This document shows positions 47,233 to 58,512 of a stretch of 64,000 bases of DNA, piece after piece. The notes under the pieces are model-generated. The model searched no databases. It was not told the origin of the DNA and was given only the letters and a program-made list of their open reading frames with translations. The translations under genes were made by a program, and so were the position numbers. This DNA is from Lumnitzera littorea (lineage: Eukaryota > Streptophyta > Magnoliopsida > Myrtales > Combretaceae). The stretch spans positions 90,981,925 through 91,045,924 of the forward strand of contig JAMXBB010000007.1 of assembly GCA_024138015.1 (NCBI GenBank), read 5' to 3'. How positions within the stretch are numbered: position 1 is the stretch's first letter; every line of letters starts with the position of its first letter.

Positions 47233-48340
47233 ATGGCTAAGTTGGTCAAACCCATCACCCAGTTTGATCGCCTTGAGCTGGAGGAGCTGCTAAATGAAGA
47301 CTAGAGTTAGAAGAGATTGAGGAGGATGATGAGGAGTTGGATGTCGAAGGGTTTGGTGAAGAAGAAGAAGTTAATTATTATCTAGCATAAGGACAAGGAT
47401 GCTAAGTCCCTCAAGGGCTAGACAATGTCAAGGTGCAAATCCTACACTTCAGTAGAAGTAGAGATGTAGATGAATACTTAGAGTGGGAAAAGAAGGTAGA
47501 GAAAGTATTTAAATGTTATGGGTATGAGGATGTAGTCAAAGTCTCACTTGCTACATTAGAGTTCACCAGGTATGCTACCATGTAGTGGGAGAACCTGAAT
47601 GCGACCAGAGCCAAAGATGGAAGATAAGGTGTTTGAACTTAGGATGAGATGAAAAGAGTGTTGAGAGGAGATTTATACCTTGAACTTACTTGCAAGATAT
47701 GTTTGCAAAGTTGCAAGAGCTTTGCTAAGAAAGCTAATCTGTTGATGACTATGTAAGAGAGTTCTAGATGTTAATGATTCAAGTCAACATGGAAGAACCA
47801 GAGGTCCACATAGTGTCAAGATTCATTTCTAGGCTCAAGTATGAGATTTGCAATATTATAGAAGTGTAGAGGTTTTATACCATAGAAGAGGCAAACAAAA
47901 TCGTGTAGAAGGTTGAGAAGCAGAGGAGAAATGTTTCAAGTCGACTTGGGCCGACATTCTTGTGAGCCTTAGTACCACGTCGACTTGTTTAAGCTGAGCC
48001 GAATAGGCCATATCAAGTCGAGGAAAGAAGTGACAGACTTGATGACAACCGGGCAAGCCAGTAGAGGCCAGTAGAGCCGAGCCGATCAGCTAGACCAATC
48101 CAAGGTTAGGCCTACTTCAAGGACATATGAGAAAAGGTAGACCTCCAGATGGAAGACCAGTAAGGTAAAATGCTTTAAATGCTTGAGCTTCGAACATATA
48201 ACTATTGAGTATCTGAACCAACATGTCATGGTGCTCCGAGGAGATGTAGTGGATAGTACCAATGAAAGCGAGCCTAAAAAAGAAGAGGATGTTGGAAAAC
48301 CCAAAGTCGAATAGGAAGAGAAGACCTGTATCTATGCCGA
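47233..48340 (+). pseudogene. Element E gag remnant
   Basis: Starts MAKLVKPITQFDRLELEELL and continues with VDEYLEWEKKVEKVFKCYGY and SLATLEFTRYATM near 47,470-47,580, the capsid region. A zinc knuckle near 48,171 reads CFKCLSFEHITIEY: the final cysteine has become tyrosine by one G-to-A change, and the glycine before His is Glu. Many UAG/UAA codons interrupt it. Confidence 0.75.
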
Positions 48341-51300
48341 CTAGAGAGAAGTGATGACCCTAATTTTGAGGCAAGTATTGAGCTCCCTACTGAGCTTTGA
48401 AGAAGACTAGAGGGAAAATCTATTCTACACTAAATGTACCATCAAAGGACAATTGTGCACCATTATAGTGGATGGAAGAAGTTATACTAATGTCGTTTCA
48501 TAGTCCTTGATGCAAAGGTTGGGGCCATTGACTTCAAAGCACCCCTAACCTTACAAACTGCACTGGCTTCATGATAAGGGTACCTTACACATAACTGAGC
48601 AAGTGATCGTGTAATTCAATATTTGGAATGTGTACAAGGACGAAGTAGTTTGAGATGTCATCCCCATGATAGCTTCACATCTATTGCTTGGATAATCTTG
48701 GTTGTTCGACCAACGTATTACTCATGAAGGGTATAAGAACACCTATGCCTTTATCAAGGATGGAAGGAAGATTGTGTTACAACCCTTGACCCCGTCCCAA
48801 GTAAACGAAACCCACAAGTAGCTCACCCAGCTAGTAAGAAGAAGACCTTAGTTATGAGCTGAAGAGAGCTTCAATCTACTAAGAAGGCTAATGAGCCTAT
48901 GTTTTTATTGGTTAGGAGATTACTAGAGATGAGGGATTTAGAGAATGTCTTAGAAGAGATTCAAACCTTGTTAGATGAGTTTTCAAACTTGTTTCTAGAA
49001 GAACTACCTAGAAGACTGCCACCAGTTTGAGGCATAAAGTATTGTATTGATCTGTAACCAGGCGTTGCCCTACCAAATTGACCTGCATATAAGATGAACC
49101 TTGAGTAGGTTACCGAGTTGAAAAGATAGGTGGATAAGCTCATAGAGTGAGGAAATGTGAGGGAGAGCATGAGCCTTTGTGCTATACCAGCTTACTCGTT
49201 CCAAAGAAGGATGGTTCATGGCGTATGTGCATCGGTAGCCGAGTAATCAACCGGATTATTATCAAGTACAAATATCCGATATCGAGGCTCGATGACATGT
49301 TGGATGAGCTTTAAGGCACTAAGATATTTTCAAAAATTGATCTACGAAGTAGCTACCATCAAATTCGCATCAGAATGAGGGATAAGTGGAAGACTGCCTT
49401 CAAAACTAGGTACAGATTCTACGAATGGTTAATTATGCCATTCGGACTTATTAATGTGCTGAGCACATTCATAAGGCTAATGAACCATGTGATACACCCT
49501 CTAATCGGAAGATGTGTGGTTGTATACTTTGATGATATACTGGTATATAGTTCTGACCTAAATGACCATGTTCAACATCTTCATAAAGTAGTTGACATTT
49601 TGCAAGCTGAGAAGTTGTATGGGAACGTAAAGAAGTGTATGTTTTGCTAGAAAGAGGTGATCTTCCTAGGGTTTGTAGTGTCAAGGGAAGGGGTTCGAGC
49701 AAATGAGGAAAAGATTTGAGCTATTTTGGTATGGCTAATGCCGAAATATGTCACTGAGGTCCAAAGTTTCCATAGCCTAGCTTCTTTTTATAGGCGATTT
49801 ATTAAAGACTTCAGTACAATATCCACCCTATTGACTAAATTGACAAAGAAGAGTGAAGGATTGAAGTGGAACGACCGAGCTAAACAGAGCTTTAGAAAGA
49901 TCAAGGAAAAACTCACCTTAGCACCTGTCCTATCACTACTAGATTTTGATAAGCCCTTCGAATTAGAATACGATGCATCGGGAGTTAAAATTGGTGTTGT
50001 CCTAATGCAAGAGCAACGGCCTATCACCTACCACGGTGAGAAACTTAGTGGACATACCCTGAACTATTATGTATACGAGAAGGAGTTATACTCTCTTTTC
50101 TAAGCCCTTACTATTTGGCAATAGTATCTATTACCACGAGAGTTTGTTATTTACACTGACCACAAATCATTGAAGCATCATAGGAGTCAGAACAAACTCT
50201 CAAAGAGACAGGCCAAGTAGTTAGAGTTTATGGAGGGGTTCTCATACGTCATTCGATATAAGAAGGGAAGTGCAAATGTAGTCACCAACGCTTTATCACA
50301 ACGACAAACTTTACTAACCAATTTGCAGATGAAATTATTAGGATTCTCACTCGTTGCTAAGCAAAATGCTTTGAACAGTGTCAAAAAGGAATAGTTGTTG
50401 GAGGATATTATCTTAAGGATGGCTATTTGTTCAAGGACCACATGCTATATATTTCGAACTACTCTATAGGTGAGCTATTGGTCAGGGAAGCATGTAGTGG
50501 GGAATTATCTAGTCATTTCAGGGAGACCAAGATAGCTAATCTGTTGAGAGAAAACTTTTATTGGCTTGGTTTAACTAAGGATGTCCATAAGGAAGTTGGT
50601 TGTTGTGAGATGTACAAGCGAACTAAGGGGAAGAGGAGTCCTGTGGAGAGTACATGCCCTCACCAATGCCAACCTTACCTTAGAATGATCTCAGTATGAA
50701 CTTTGTCTTAGGGTTACCCCAGCTATCTAAAGGGAAAGATTCTATTTTTGTTGTATTGGATCACTTCAATAAGATGGTGCACTTCATTTGATGCTATTAG
50801 ACCAATGATACTTTTTATATTGCTGATTTGTTTTTGCAAGAAATTGTCCAACTACATGGAGTACCGAAGACTATTGTCTCAAATCGAGATACAAAATTCT
50901 TAAGTTATTTTTGTAAGACTCTTAGGAGAAGACTTAGGACTAAACTTATGTTTAGCTCTAATAGTCACCCTCACATTGATGACTAGACTGAAGTGGTAAA
51001 CAGGACCCTAGGTAATCTACTTAGAGTTGTTGTCGGAAAAAACTTGAGGGATTGGGATTTATGCCTACCAATTGTGGAATTTACATATAACCGGATTATC
51101 CACAACACCACTAAGAGGACCCCATTTGAGGTTGTCTATGGCCTTAATTCGAAAATTCCCCTGGGCATGATCAGTACCCCATCAGCTGCTGAAAAGAGTC
51201 AATTTGAAGTTGATTGAGCCTACAAATTGCAAGTGCTACACAAGTCTGTAACCAGGAAGATCGCCAAATTTAATTAGAGATAACAAGAGATTGGTAGTTG

Positions 51301-51362
51301 ATGTTGCCAAAATGTTTCTTTCCAACTAAGAGACTTAGTATAGATTTACCTCAGCCAAGAGG
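48341..51362 (+). pseudogene. Element E pol remnant (PR, RT, RNase H, INT)
   Basis: RT is at about 49,190-49,720: KDGSWRMCIGSRVINR, SKIDLRSSYHQIRI, MPFGL, and an intact active site VYFDDILVYS near 49,530. RNase H at 49,960-50,300 keeps YDASGVKIGVVLMQ and TDHKSLKH. Integrase at 50,440-51,260 shows SSHF...NFYWLGLTKDVHKEVGCCEMYK (zinc-binding part), NRTLGNLLRVVVGKNLRDWD and YNRIIHNTTKRTPFEVVYG. The best preserved pol of the window, but with in-frame stops and at least one shift. Insertion F cuts the integrase tail at 51,362, and coding resumes at 54,747. Confidence 0.82.
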
Positions 51363-54300
51363 TATCACGATCCGAGGGAGCTAGTTGTAGCAGTTGCCGT
51401 ATATCATACAAAGGACTGTAGATTGAATTCCCTTACAATCGACAACCCTTTATGCGATATACAAGGCTACAGCTACAGCTACAACTAACAACCAAGAGTT
51501 GCACAAGCATAAGCAATATCATTTCATGATATAATAATAAGATAAAGAAATATAAAACATGATCTATTTATATAAGGATTTACAGATAAGAGGTCTTTAA
51601 AACTTCCTAACTTATTACATATTCAGATCTATAATCTAGATAAACTATCATGTGAACACTTTGATCACATCCTACTCCCACATCGACCCCCTGATGAACA
51701 ACTAACCTTGGGCATGCGGCAACCCGAGTCCACGAACAACTCAGCCTACAAAAGAAGACTACAAGGGTATAAACTAACTAGCTTAGTGAGATAATCCCCT
51801 CAACCATACAATAATCAAGTTATACAACAATTAAGTTCAATCAAATGAATGCATGTTAACCAGTATGCTAAACAAATACATGCAGGTAACTAGGTACTGC
51901 ATGTAATGCCCTCCGAAATCAGGGTTGGAGATACATCGGCACAGTCAAATCCGGGTATCATCCTAAAACTTATCTCATAACAAAACTCTACGTTTCATAT
52001 TTAAAATGTAATAGTATATCTATTATCAATTTTATAAAAAATGAGTTCTACATATGATTGTGAGTAGGTTTACGCAGCCCTCACTCACCCCTAAACGGAG
52101 GCCTCTAGACTTGACCCTTAGCTAGGCGATTGGTGCCTCCAACGCCTAGTAATCCCACGGGCCAAGGTAAGGTCATATCATACGTGTACACCATACGAAA
52201 TCTATAATAATCAAATAATCAACCTACGTATGACTTCTCGCTACCTCCGTATAATGTGATAGTTGGAATTAGTTATGCGGTGTATGATTATGCATGTTTC
52301 AAGTTAAATTTTTCTAATCGAGTAAAAATTAGATCGTATTATTCAATGATCAATAAGGTCACAAACAATCAGTTCTTAGCGAATCTACTCTACGACAATC
52401 AATGTGTCATCATATTTTAAAGTAACTTCACCATTAACAAACAGTTATCATACACAAGCATAACCTATCTCCATACAATATTCAATTATTAAGCATAATT
52501 CATATTCATTAATTACAGACACAAGCAAGTATGTGATTAATAGAAAAAACTCACTCAGTCATAGTTAACTCAAGGGTCGTAATAATTCAAGGGCAGATCA
52601 AGGTTAAGGTTAAAATCACTTGAGAATAAAGAATATAGAAAATTATAAGTTTGGAAATTTAAAACTAAACTAATATCGTAATTTGTAATGTTTATTACGC
52701 GAAATTGTCGATTTGAGCTTTTTATCAAATCGCATATAACTTTTTCATTTTAGCTCAGATTGTCATGAACTTATAGTCCATTTTGATCATTTTCGAGCGT
52801 ATTTTCTTGTAGCGAGATTCGTTTTACACGTAACTCACAATTTGAACTATGATATAAAAATATCACAAAATTTATTATTTTAATTTAAAAAGTTATAAAA
52901 TATTAATTCTAGCTTTTTCTTAATATATTTATGATTTAATAATTATTTAAATCATATAATTGAAAATTTTATGATTTTAAGCTCATTTTTCCTTAGTTAC
53001 TTATTTTTACTTATTTTTGAGATTTTAGACTTATTAAAATTATTATTATTATTATTATTATTATTACTTTCATTTTTATTATTTATTACTTACCTGTATT
53101 TTACGATACACACATATATATGAATATTTATTGTTATACTTAATTAATTTTTTCTAATTTACGTAATTAACAGTACTTATATATATATATATATATTTCC
53201 TATATATTTATATATTTATGAACTTATTTTATGTAGCAAATATTATTGTATAGTATATATTATTTAATGCACGGTATACTTTATGTATGAAATTAGTTTG
53301 AATTCCATTATATACTTTATGCTAGATATATACGTATAATATGTATGAGTATAATATAGATGTCTTTATATTTTATATACAAAATATTATGTTTATATAT
53401 GGACATGCATACTATCACGTCACTTTTACATACCTAGTACACATAAAAAATACTTACTTGAATACATAAATACAAAAACATAACTAATACATGTATATAT
53501 ATATATATATATATTATATCAAATACTAATTATATATAATACATACATACATGGATATATTGTCGTGTACATGCATATATATCTATATATATATATATCT
53601 CAATACTTTAATTAGTGAAAATACTAATTACATACTATATGTATTCCTATTGATACATACGCGTATATATATATCTATATATCATATATACTACCTAATA
53701 GTATATATATGTATACATGTCTACATACATATGGTTATACACACATAAGAAATACATACATATATCTTAAGTTATCTACTCATGTATATGTACATGTATA
53801 TATATAAGTAATAGAATACCTAGTATATACATGCACCTACTATATAATATACATATGTATAAATAAATATACTTAATTATGTTGGTACTACTTTTAATTT
53901 TCTTCTTTTTTTCCTCCTCCTCCTCCTTTTTCTTCATCTTTTTCTTTGATTTTTCTTCACTTGTGTTTTAGTTTAGTTTTTTTTTTCTCTTCTTTCTAGA
54001 TTTTATTTTCCTTTTATTCCAGACGTGTGCAACAAATAAATGAAATAAAAAAAAAATATAATCTAACCTATTATCTTCATTAATGAAGATAAGACAATGC
54101 AATCATATATCATATCTTCTTCTTTTATAAATTCAACACTTAGAGCTTTATTTTCCTCATGTAAGCTGTTGTTCTTGATTTTTTCCTTTTTCCTTCTAGA
54201 ATGTGGCAGCAGTAGAAAATTAGGAGAAGAAAGAAAAGAGAAAAGGAAAGAAAGAAAAAGGAAGAAAATAAAAATTAAAAATAAATATATGTCATTTTTT

Positions 54301-54746
54301 GAAACTTAAAAATCATAAAAATAATTATCATAAATTAATTTTGAAATTTTATGAAAATTTATCAATTTAATTGGTACCCATTACAATTATAATTTTTATA
54401 AGTTATATTAACGATTTTGTTAAAAATTTTATGCAATTATGTGATTTAGTCAATAATTACAATCGACTACAGTTATATCACTCTATTGAGTGATATTTAA
54501 TTATTTTATAGGTTTAAAGTGATAGTTTTAAGGTTTCAATCAAGTTTGGGTTCAATTTCAGTTAATTGTGTATAAATCGGATTTAGGGTTTTAATCAATT
54601 TCTAGGGTTTTTCTTATTATCGGTATTATATTCGATTTATAAAGTTTTATAATCTTTTATTATTACTAGCCTTATTGACTCATAATACATTTTAGGACAC
54701 TCAGACTTAAATTAGGGTTTAGACTATCAATTTTATAGGGTTTACA
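51363..54746 (-). repeat. Solo LTR F (3.4 kb, A-type family) nested in E
   Basis: Begins TATCACGATCCGAGGG and ends GGGTTTACA, flanked by AGAGG (51,358-51,362) and AGAGC (54,747-54,751), a 4/5 target duplication. Removing it joins E coding sequence LRDLV.IYLS to EQFSHFR.SKLSPRAVLKKI, as expected for the integrase C-terminus. Its first 1.5 kb shares layout and words with the LTRs at 4,047 and 23,280, such as CTTAGTGAGATAA, the GTGATA...GATTATGCATG block and CGCATATAACTTTTTCATTTTAGCTC near 52,730. The rest is AT-rich with microsatellites. No internal region or second LTR is present, so it is a solo LTR, probably in the orientation of A. Confidence 0.8.
53020..53880. repeat. AT-rich microsatellite cluster inside LTR F
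   Basis: Includes (ATT)n at about 53,039-53,067, several (AT)n runs near 53,178-53,198, 53,493-53,514 and 53,583-53,598, and many ATATAC/ATGTAT words. Then come T/C-rich and GA-rich tracts to about 54,280. Short open frames across it are artefacts. Confidence 0.85.
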
Positions 54747-54980
54747 AGAGCAATTCTCGCACTTTAGGTAGAGTAAACTATCTCCTCGAGCAGTCTTGAA
54801 GAAGATCAACCGTAACGCTTACCAAATCAAGTTACTTAATGACTATAGTGTCTCCTCCACCTTCAATGTATCTGATCTAATCCCTTACCAACCAACAGAA
54901 GAAGACTCAACAAGTACCCCAAAAGAAAGAGCATAGACCACTCCAGATTTGAGGACAAATTTTTCTGACCCCTAAGTAAA
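54747..54980 (+). pseudogene. Element E integrase C-terminal remnant
   Basis: Continues pol after F: PRAVLKKINRNAYQIKLLND, YSVSSTFNVSDLIPYQPTEE, then LRTNFF. These match the conserved end of chromovirus-like integrases (VLEKINDNAYKI... STFNVADL). It ends at the 3' LTR start at 54,981. A purine tract is not obvious. Confidence 0.82.
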
Positions 54981-55834
54981 TGATAGGAATCAACCCCTTG
55001 GACAAATGACACGCATAAAAGCTAGAGGACTCTAAGGACTCACTCAGAAGATATTAACTCTAGGCCATAGTTGAGATGAGGATTCTTATCTTAAGCTAAT
55101 CTCTTGCTAACTTGACTATCAAATCCTTACATACGTCTAATCTACCCCTACTCAATAGCAACGCTTTATCCCAAGAGACAGCTTAAAAGTAACCGAGGTG
55201 AGCTCCCGATCCGACCACAAGCATTCGACCCCAAATCAAATTGACTTTTCTTCAAAAGAACTAATTGGTCATCGAATTGGTCCACATTAGCTCAACCCTT
55301 GACCACAAGCATTACTCTGTTTTCGCCTACCTTGTACCATATTTCTCCCATCCAATTGCCAAGCAACATATATCTTCTAACATAGTATTCTAAAATGATT
55401 CTTTCTTTTTCACATTGAATATTCTTGTCTCTTTTACCCTTTTTAGTATATCTTGTGTAACCTAGTTGTAGAATACCCTTTTGTTTTTTCATACATGTAA
55501 AGTAGCCCTAGTGGACGGGTATATAAACCCCCACATTCTTGTATGAGAACATAATCATTTTTCATCAATATTAGATTATTCAAGTATCCTTTGAGCAACC
55601 TTAGTATTATTGTTATCCTTTAACTCTTATTTGTTCCCTTTAGTAAGGAGTAGTGGCGAGTGATCCCTCAGTTTGGACTAGTATGTCATATCTGGCGGAT
55701 TGTAGGCCTAGTAGGATCGAGTGGTACATTATATCCATTTGATAGATGCCCTGGTTTTGCTAGCTTTTCTTTTATTTCTTTTCAGTTCATTTCGTTGTAG
55801 TGCTTCTCCGTATGTCCAACTTCGGAGACATACA
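54981..55834 (+). repeat. Element E 3' LTR
   Basis: 854 bp, starting TGATAGGAATCAACCCC and ending GGAGACATACA. It pairs with 45,862-46,744 along its length, for example GCTAGAGGACTCTAAGGACT and TTCCCTTTAGTAAGGAG, with the TATA-like GGTATATAAACC at about 55,519. Confidence 0.87.
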
Positions 55835-55839
55835 AAAAC

Positions 55840-57650
55840 TAGTGGTGACACCAAAAAGTCTTTCAAATCTTTGAATGTGGCCTTACATTCATCATTCTAC
55901 TAAAATTCCTCCAGATTCTTTAGAACTTTAAAAAACTCTACATATCTATCTACGCTCTTTGAAACAAATCTGTTTAAGGCAATAATCTATCTTATCAACT
56001 CCTAAACTTTCTTAATAGTACTTGGGGATTTCATATTCCTTATTGCATCAATCTTCCTAAGGTTCACTTTAATGTTGCATTGAGTTACTACGTACCTTAA
56101 GAATTTGCTGGAGGTAGCCCTAAAAACGTATTTTTGTGGATTATGTTTCATGTTATATCTCCTTAACGTGTCAAATGTTTCGTAGAGATTGGCATGATGC
56201 TAATTGTCTTTTTTACTCTTAACTATCATATCATCGACATGCACTTCAACATTACAATGGATTTAGGGCTTAAACATCTTTGCTATGAGCCTTTAATAGA
56301 TTGCATCGACATTCTTTAATCCAAATGGCATGACTGTATAACAATACGTCTCATAGTTTGTAACAAATGACATGTGTACCTCGTCTTCCTTCTCCATCTT
56401 AATATGGTTATAGCGAGAAAATGCATACATGAAGGAAAGTAAGGCATGCCCAACAGTCGAGTTAATCATCTGATCAATCCTTAGCAAAGAGAAACAATCT
56501 TTAGGACAAGCCTTATTTTAATTTGTGAAGTTTATGCACATACACTATTTTTCGTTTGACTTTTTTATTAGTATACAATTTTCTAGCTTGGTTAGATAAG
56601 GCTCTTCCTTAATGAACCCTACTTTAAGTAATTTCTAAATCTCCTATTCAATTGTTGCCTATCATTTAGAGGCAAAATGCCTCTTCTTTTGTTGAATAAC
56701 TTTCATTGGGATCAATTTGCAACCTATGTATTATGACTTCTCTTAGGATGCCTAGCATGTCAGAGGGAGTCTACGTAAAGACATCCGCATTATCCTGAGG
56801 GAACTTAATAAAATCTTGTTGGATTTTTGTTGGTAATGGTTTCCCTATCTTAGTTGTTGTTTTTTCTTTTTCCTAGATTGTCTCCCAATTGAATTTCCTT
56901 AACCTTTTCTTCGACATTGTCCATGTTGCTAGATCCTCTAGAAAATTGGCCATCAAAGCCACCAAGTCGGTCCTTGAAACTCTTCTTATTTTTATCATCC
57001 TTTCGATTACTCCTATTATAATCAGCCCCGTATGAAACTTTAATATTGTCTTCCTGCCAAATATAAGAAGCGGCTTTCACTTTGAACTCCACTAAGGTCT
57101 TTGGCCTATTCTTAACCAAGGATTTGAAAAAATCCCCATGTAACTTAACTCCATCACTTATCATGTTCAAGGCAAAGCTCATATCCAATTCTAGGATTTG
57201 AATCATCTCGACCATAAATTGAGCTGGATAATCCTTAATGCATTCATCAGACTTCTATTTAATGGTGTTAAGGACATATCTTAACAAGGAGTTTGCTTGC
57301 AAGAAAGTGTTGTAAGAACACTTCTACCAAGTCGTCAAAACATGAAATGGTATTAAGCATTGGATGTTTGAACCAAGTGCTTGTTGCATTCCTTAAGGTG
57401 GAAGGAAATGCTTGACAAGCTACGACATCACTCAAACTTTGCAACTTGGCAAGTCTATGATAATACTCAAGGTAGTCCTGCAAGTCCTTTATTTCGTCAT
57501 ATGTATCGGATTGCGGCAATTTAATATGCCATGATATCACTTCCTCTAACATTTCGGGAACAAAAGGGCTCTTCTTGATCATAAATTGCCAACTGGTCGT
57601 AATAGGGGTGCTAACATACGATGGCCCGACATGGTGCATCTATTATGGTT
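55840..57650 (-). pseudogene. Element D gag and reverse transcriptase remnant
   Basis: Minus strand. Gag at 57,639-57,268 has SPFVPEMLEEVISWHIKLPQ and DLQDYLEYYHRLAKLQSLSD, typical of the Tat clade. Gag continues at 57,215-56,850. Then, without a zinc knuckle or protease, the RT leader follows (KFPQDNADVFTWTPSDMLGI near 56,790). RT has PRIDQ-like LRIDQMINSTVGHALLSFMY at 56,487 and YTVMPFGLKN near 56,330. The active site is HVDD near 56,238. It runs to ATFKDLKDFLVSPLV at 55,840, where E interrupts it. Confidence 0.8.
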
Positions 57651-57995
57651 TTTTTCCTTTATCTACTCTAAGTATAGGAGCCAAAGTTCCATGCATCACT
57701 CCGACCTACTTTCTTGGCAATTCAAGTGAGTAAATGCAATCGTTAGAATCCTTAACACTATCATCTCCATGTTCTTTATTCTAAGTTGGCACATTATTTT
57801 TTCAAATAAGGTTTAGAATTTCATCATTCTTCTTGGACAATTGGTTTTCTTTAGCTAAATTAGTATAAAGTTGTTCTAATCTAGCTAAATGATCTTCATT
57901 AAGATACCTACTCCCCCCTGAATGTGTTGGAGAGGAATACCAGTAGCTGTGCTTTTTGTCATAAGTAGAAAGGTTCAAAATAGACAGCACAAAAA

Positions 57996-58512
57996 TATTA
58001 TTGGTAGAGAATGGTGTGTAGTTTAGATCCTGTAAAGAAAGAAAATTAGGCTAAGAGATTACCAAGATTAGTCCGACATATCCATTTCGATGCCTAAGTT
58101 AGTGTTTAGGTACTAGAGTAAGTGAGTAAACGAAGGAGTGTATTTTAGGAGTGTAGAGAGTTCTTATAGTACTTATGCCTCCATATTTACAGGCGTTTGA
58201 TTGATGAATGTAGTGTTAGATCATTCTTAATCATGGACTATGTAGTGGATCATCAATTTATGCACATGCTTAAAGATGCGGAGTAATGGGTAGTTATGTA
58301 ATTAGGTTATGTAGATGCATAACTATTTGCATCTCTTTTCAAATTCAAAGCACTCAAATGGGCAAGTCGAGTTCTTCGGCCCATCAGATTGGCCAAGCTT
58401 AAAGACCTTTTAGTCGTCAAGACAGGTCTCCTCATTGATCTTGGCAAAAAGTAGAATAGCTCGCAATGAAAAGTGCTCAACTTTAGTTAGGAGCAAAATT
58501 ATTCTATCATCA
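57996..58512 (-). repeat. Element D 5' LTR
   Basis: 517 bp, the partner of 40,392-40,907. It starts TATTATTGGTAGAGAATGG (TG changed to TA) and ends ATTCTATCATCA. It lies upstream of gag for the minus-strand element. Confidence 0.88.

Larger units (their letters stand above)
45862..55834 (+). mobile_element. Ty3/gypsy element E, nested in element D
   Basis: Plus-strand element with LTRs 45,862-46,744 and 54,981-55,834. It splits element D between RT (DLKDFLVSPLV side) and RNase H (MPILKEDLFLYL side), so it is younger than D. The flanking 5-mers are AAAGT and AAAAC (3/5 match), so the target duplication has decayed or an end is off by a base. A Met-type primer site is at 46,755-46,766. Gag-pol order is gag, PR, RT, RNase H, INT. 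F interrupts the integrase tail. Without F it is about 6.6 kb. The gag and integrase resemble element B. Confidence 0.87.
40392..58512 (-). mobile_element. Tat-like Ty3/gypsy element D, host of nested insertions
   Basis: Two LTRs of 516 and 517 bp (40,392-40,907 and 57,996-58,512) in direct orientation are flanked by CAAGG (40,387-40,391) and TAAGG (58,513-58,517), a 4/5 match. The internal region is coded on the minus strand: gag near 57,640, RT near 56,300, then, after nested element E, RNase H and integrase at 45,861-43,930. A plus-strand ORF lies between integrase and the 3' LTR, a plan known from Tat/Retand-like elements. Beside the high LTR the minus strand reads TTTTTGTGCTGTCTATTTTG, resembling the GGCGCCGTCTGTGGG primer-site region of that clade. 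Removing E leaves about 8.1 kb, short for this clade, in part because protease appears deleted. Confidence 0.85.

Noticed and set aside
53551..53748. Ile/Tyr-rich open frame
   Set aside because: Produced by (AT)n and ATAC repeats within LTR F.
53900..54290. Pyrimidine- then purine-rich tracts as a regulatory element or hairpin
   Set aside because: The two tracts are not precise complements; simple low-complexity DNA in a solo LTR is enough.
55840..55859. Longer 3' end of element E with an AAAGT target duplication at 55,855-55,859
   Set aside because: On the minus strand the bases after 55,834 encode DLKDFLVSPLV of element D, so they belong to the host element and the LTR ends at ACATACA.
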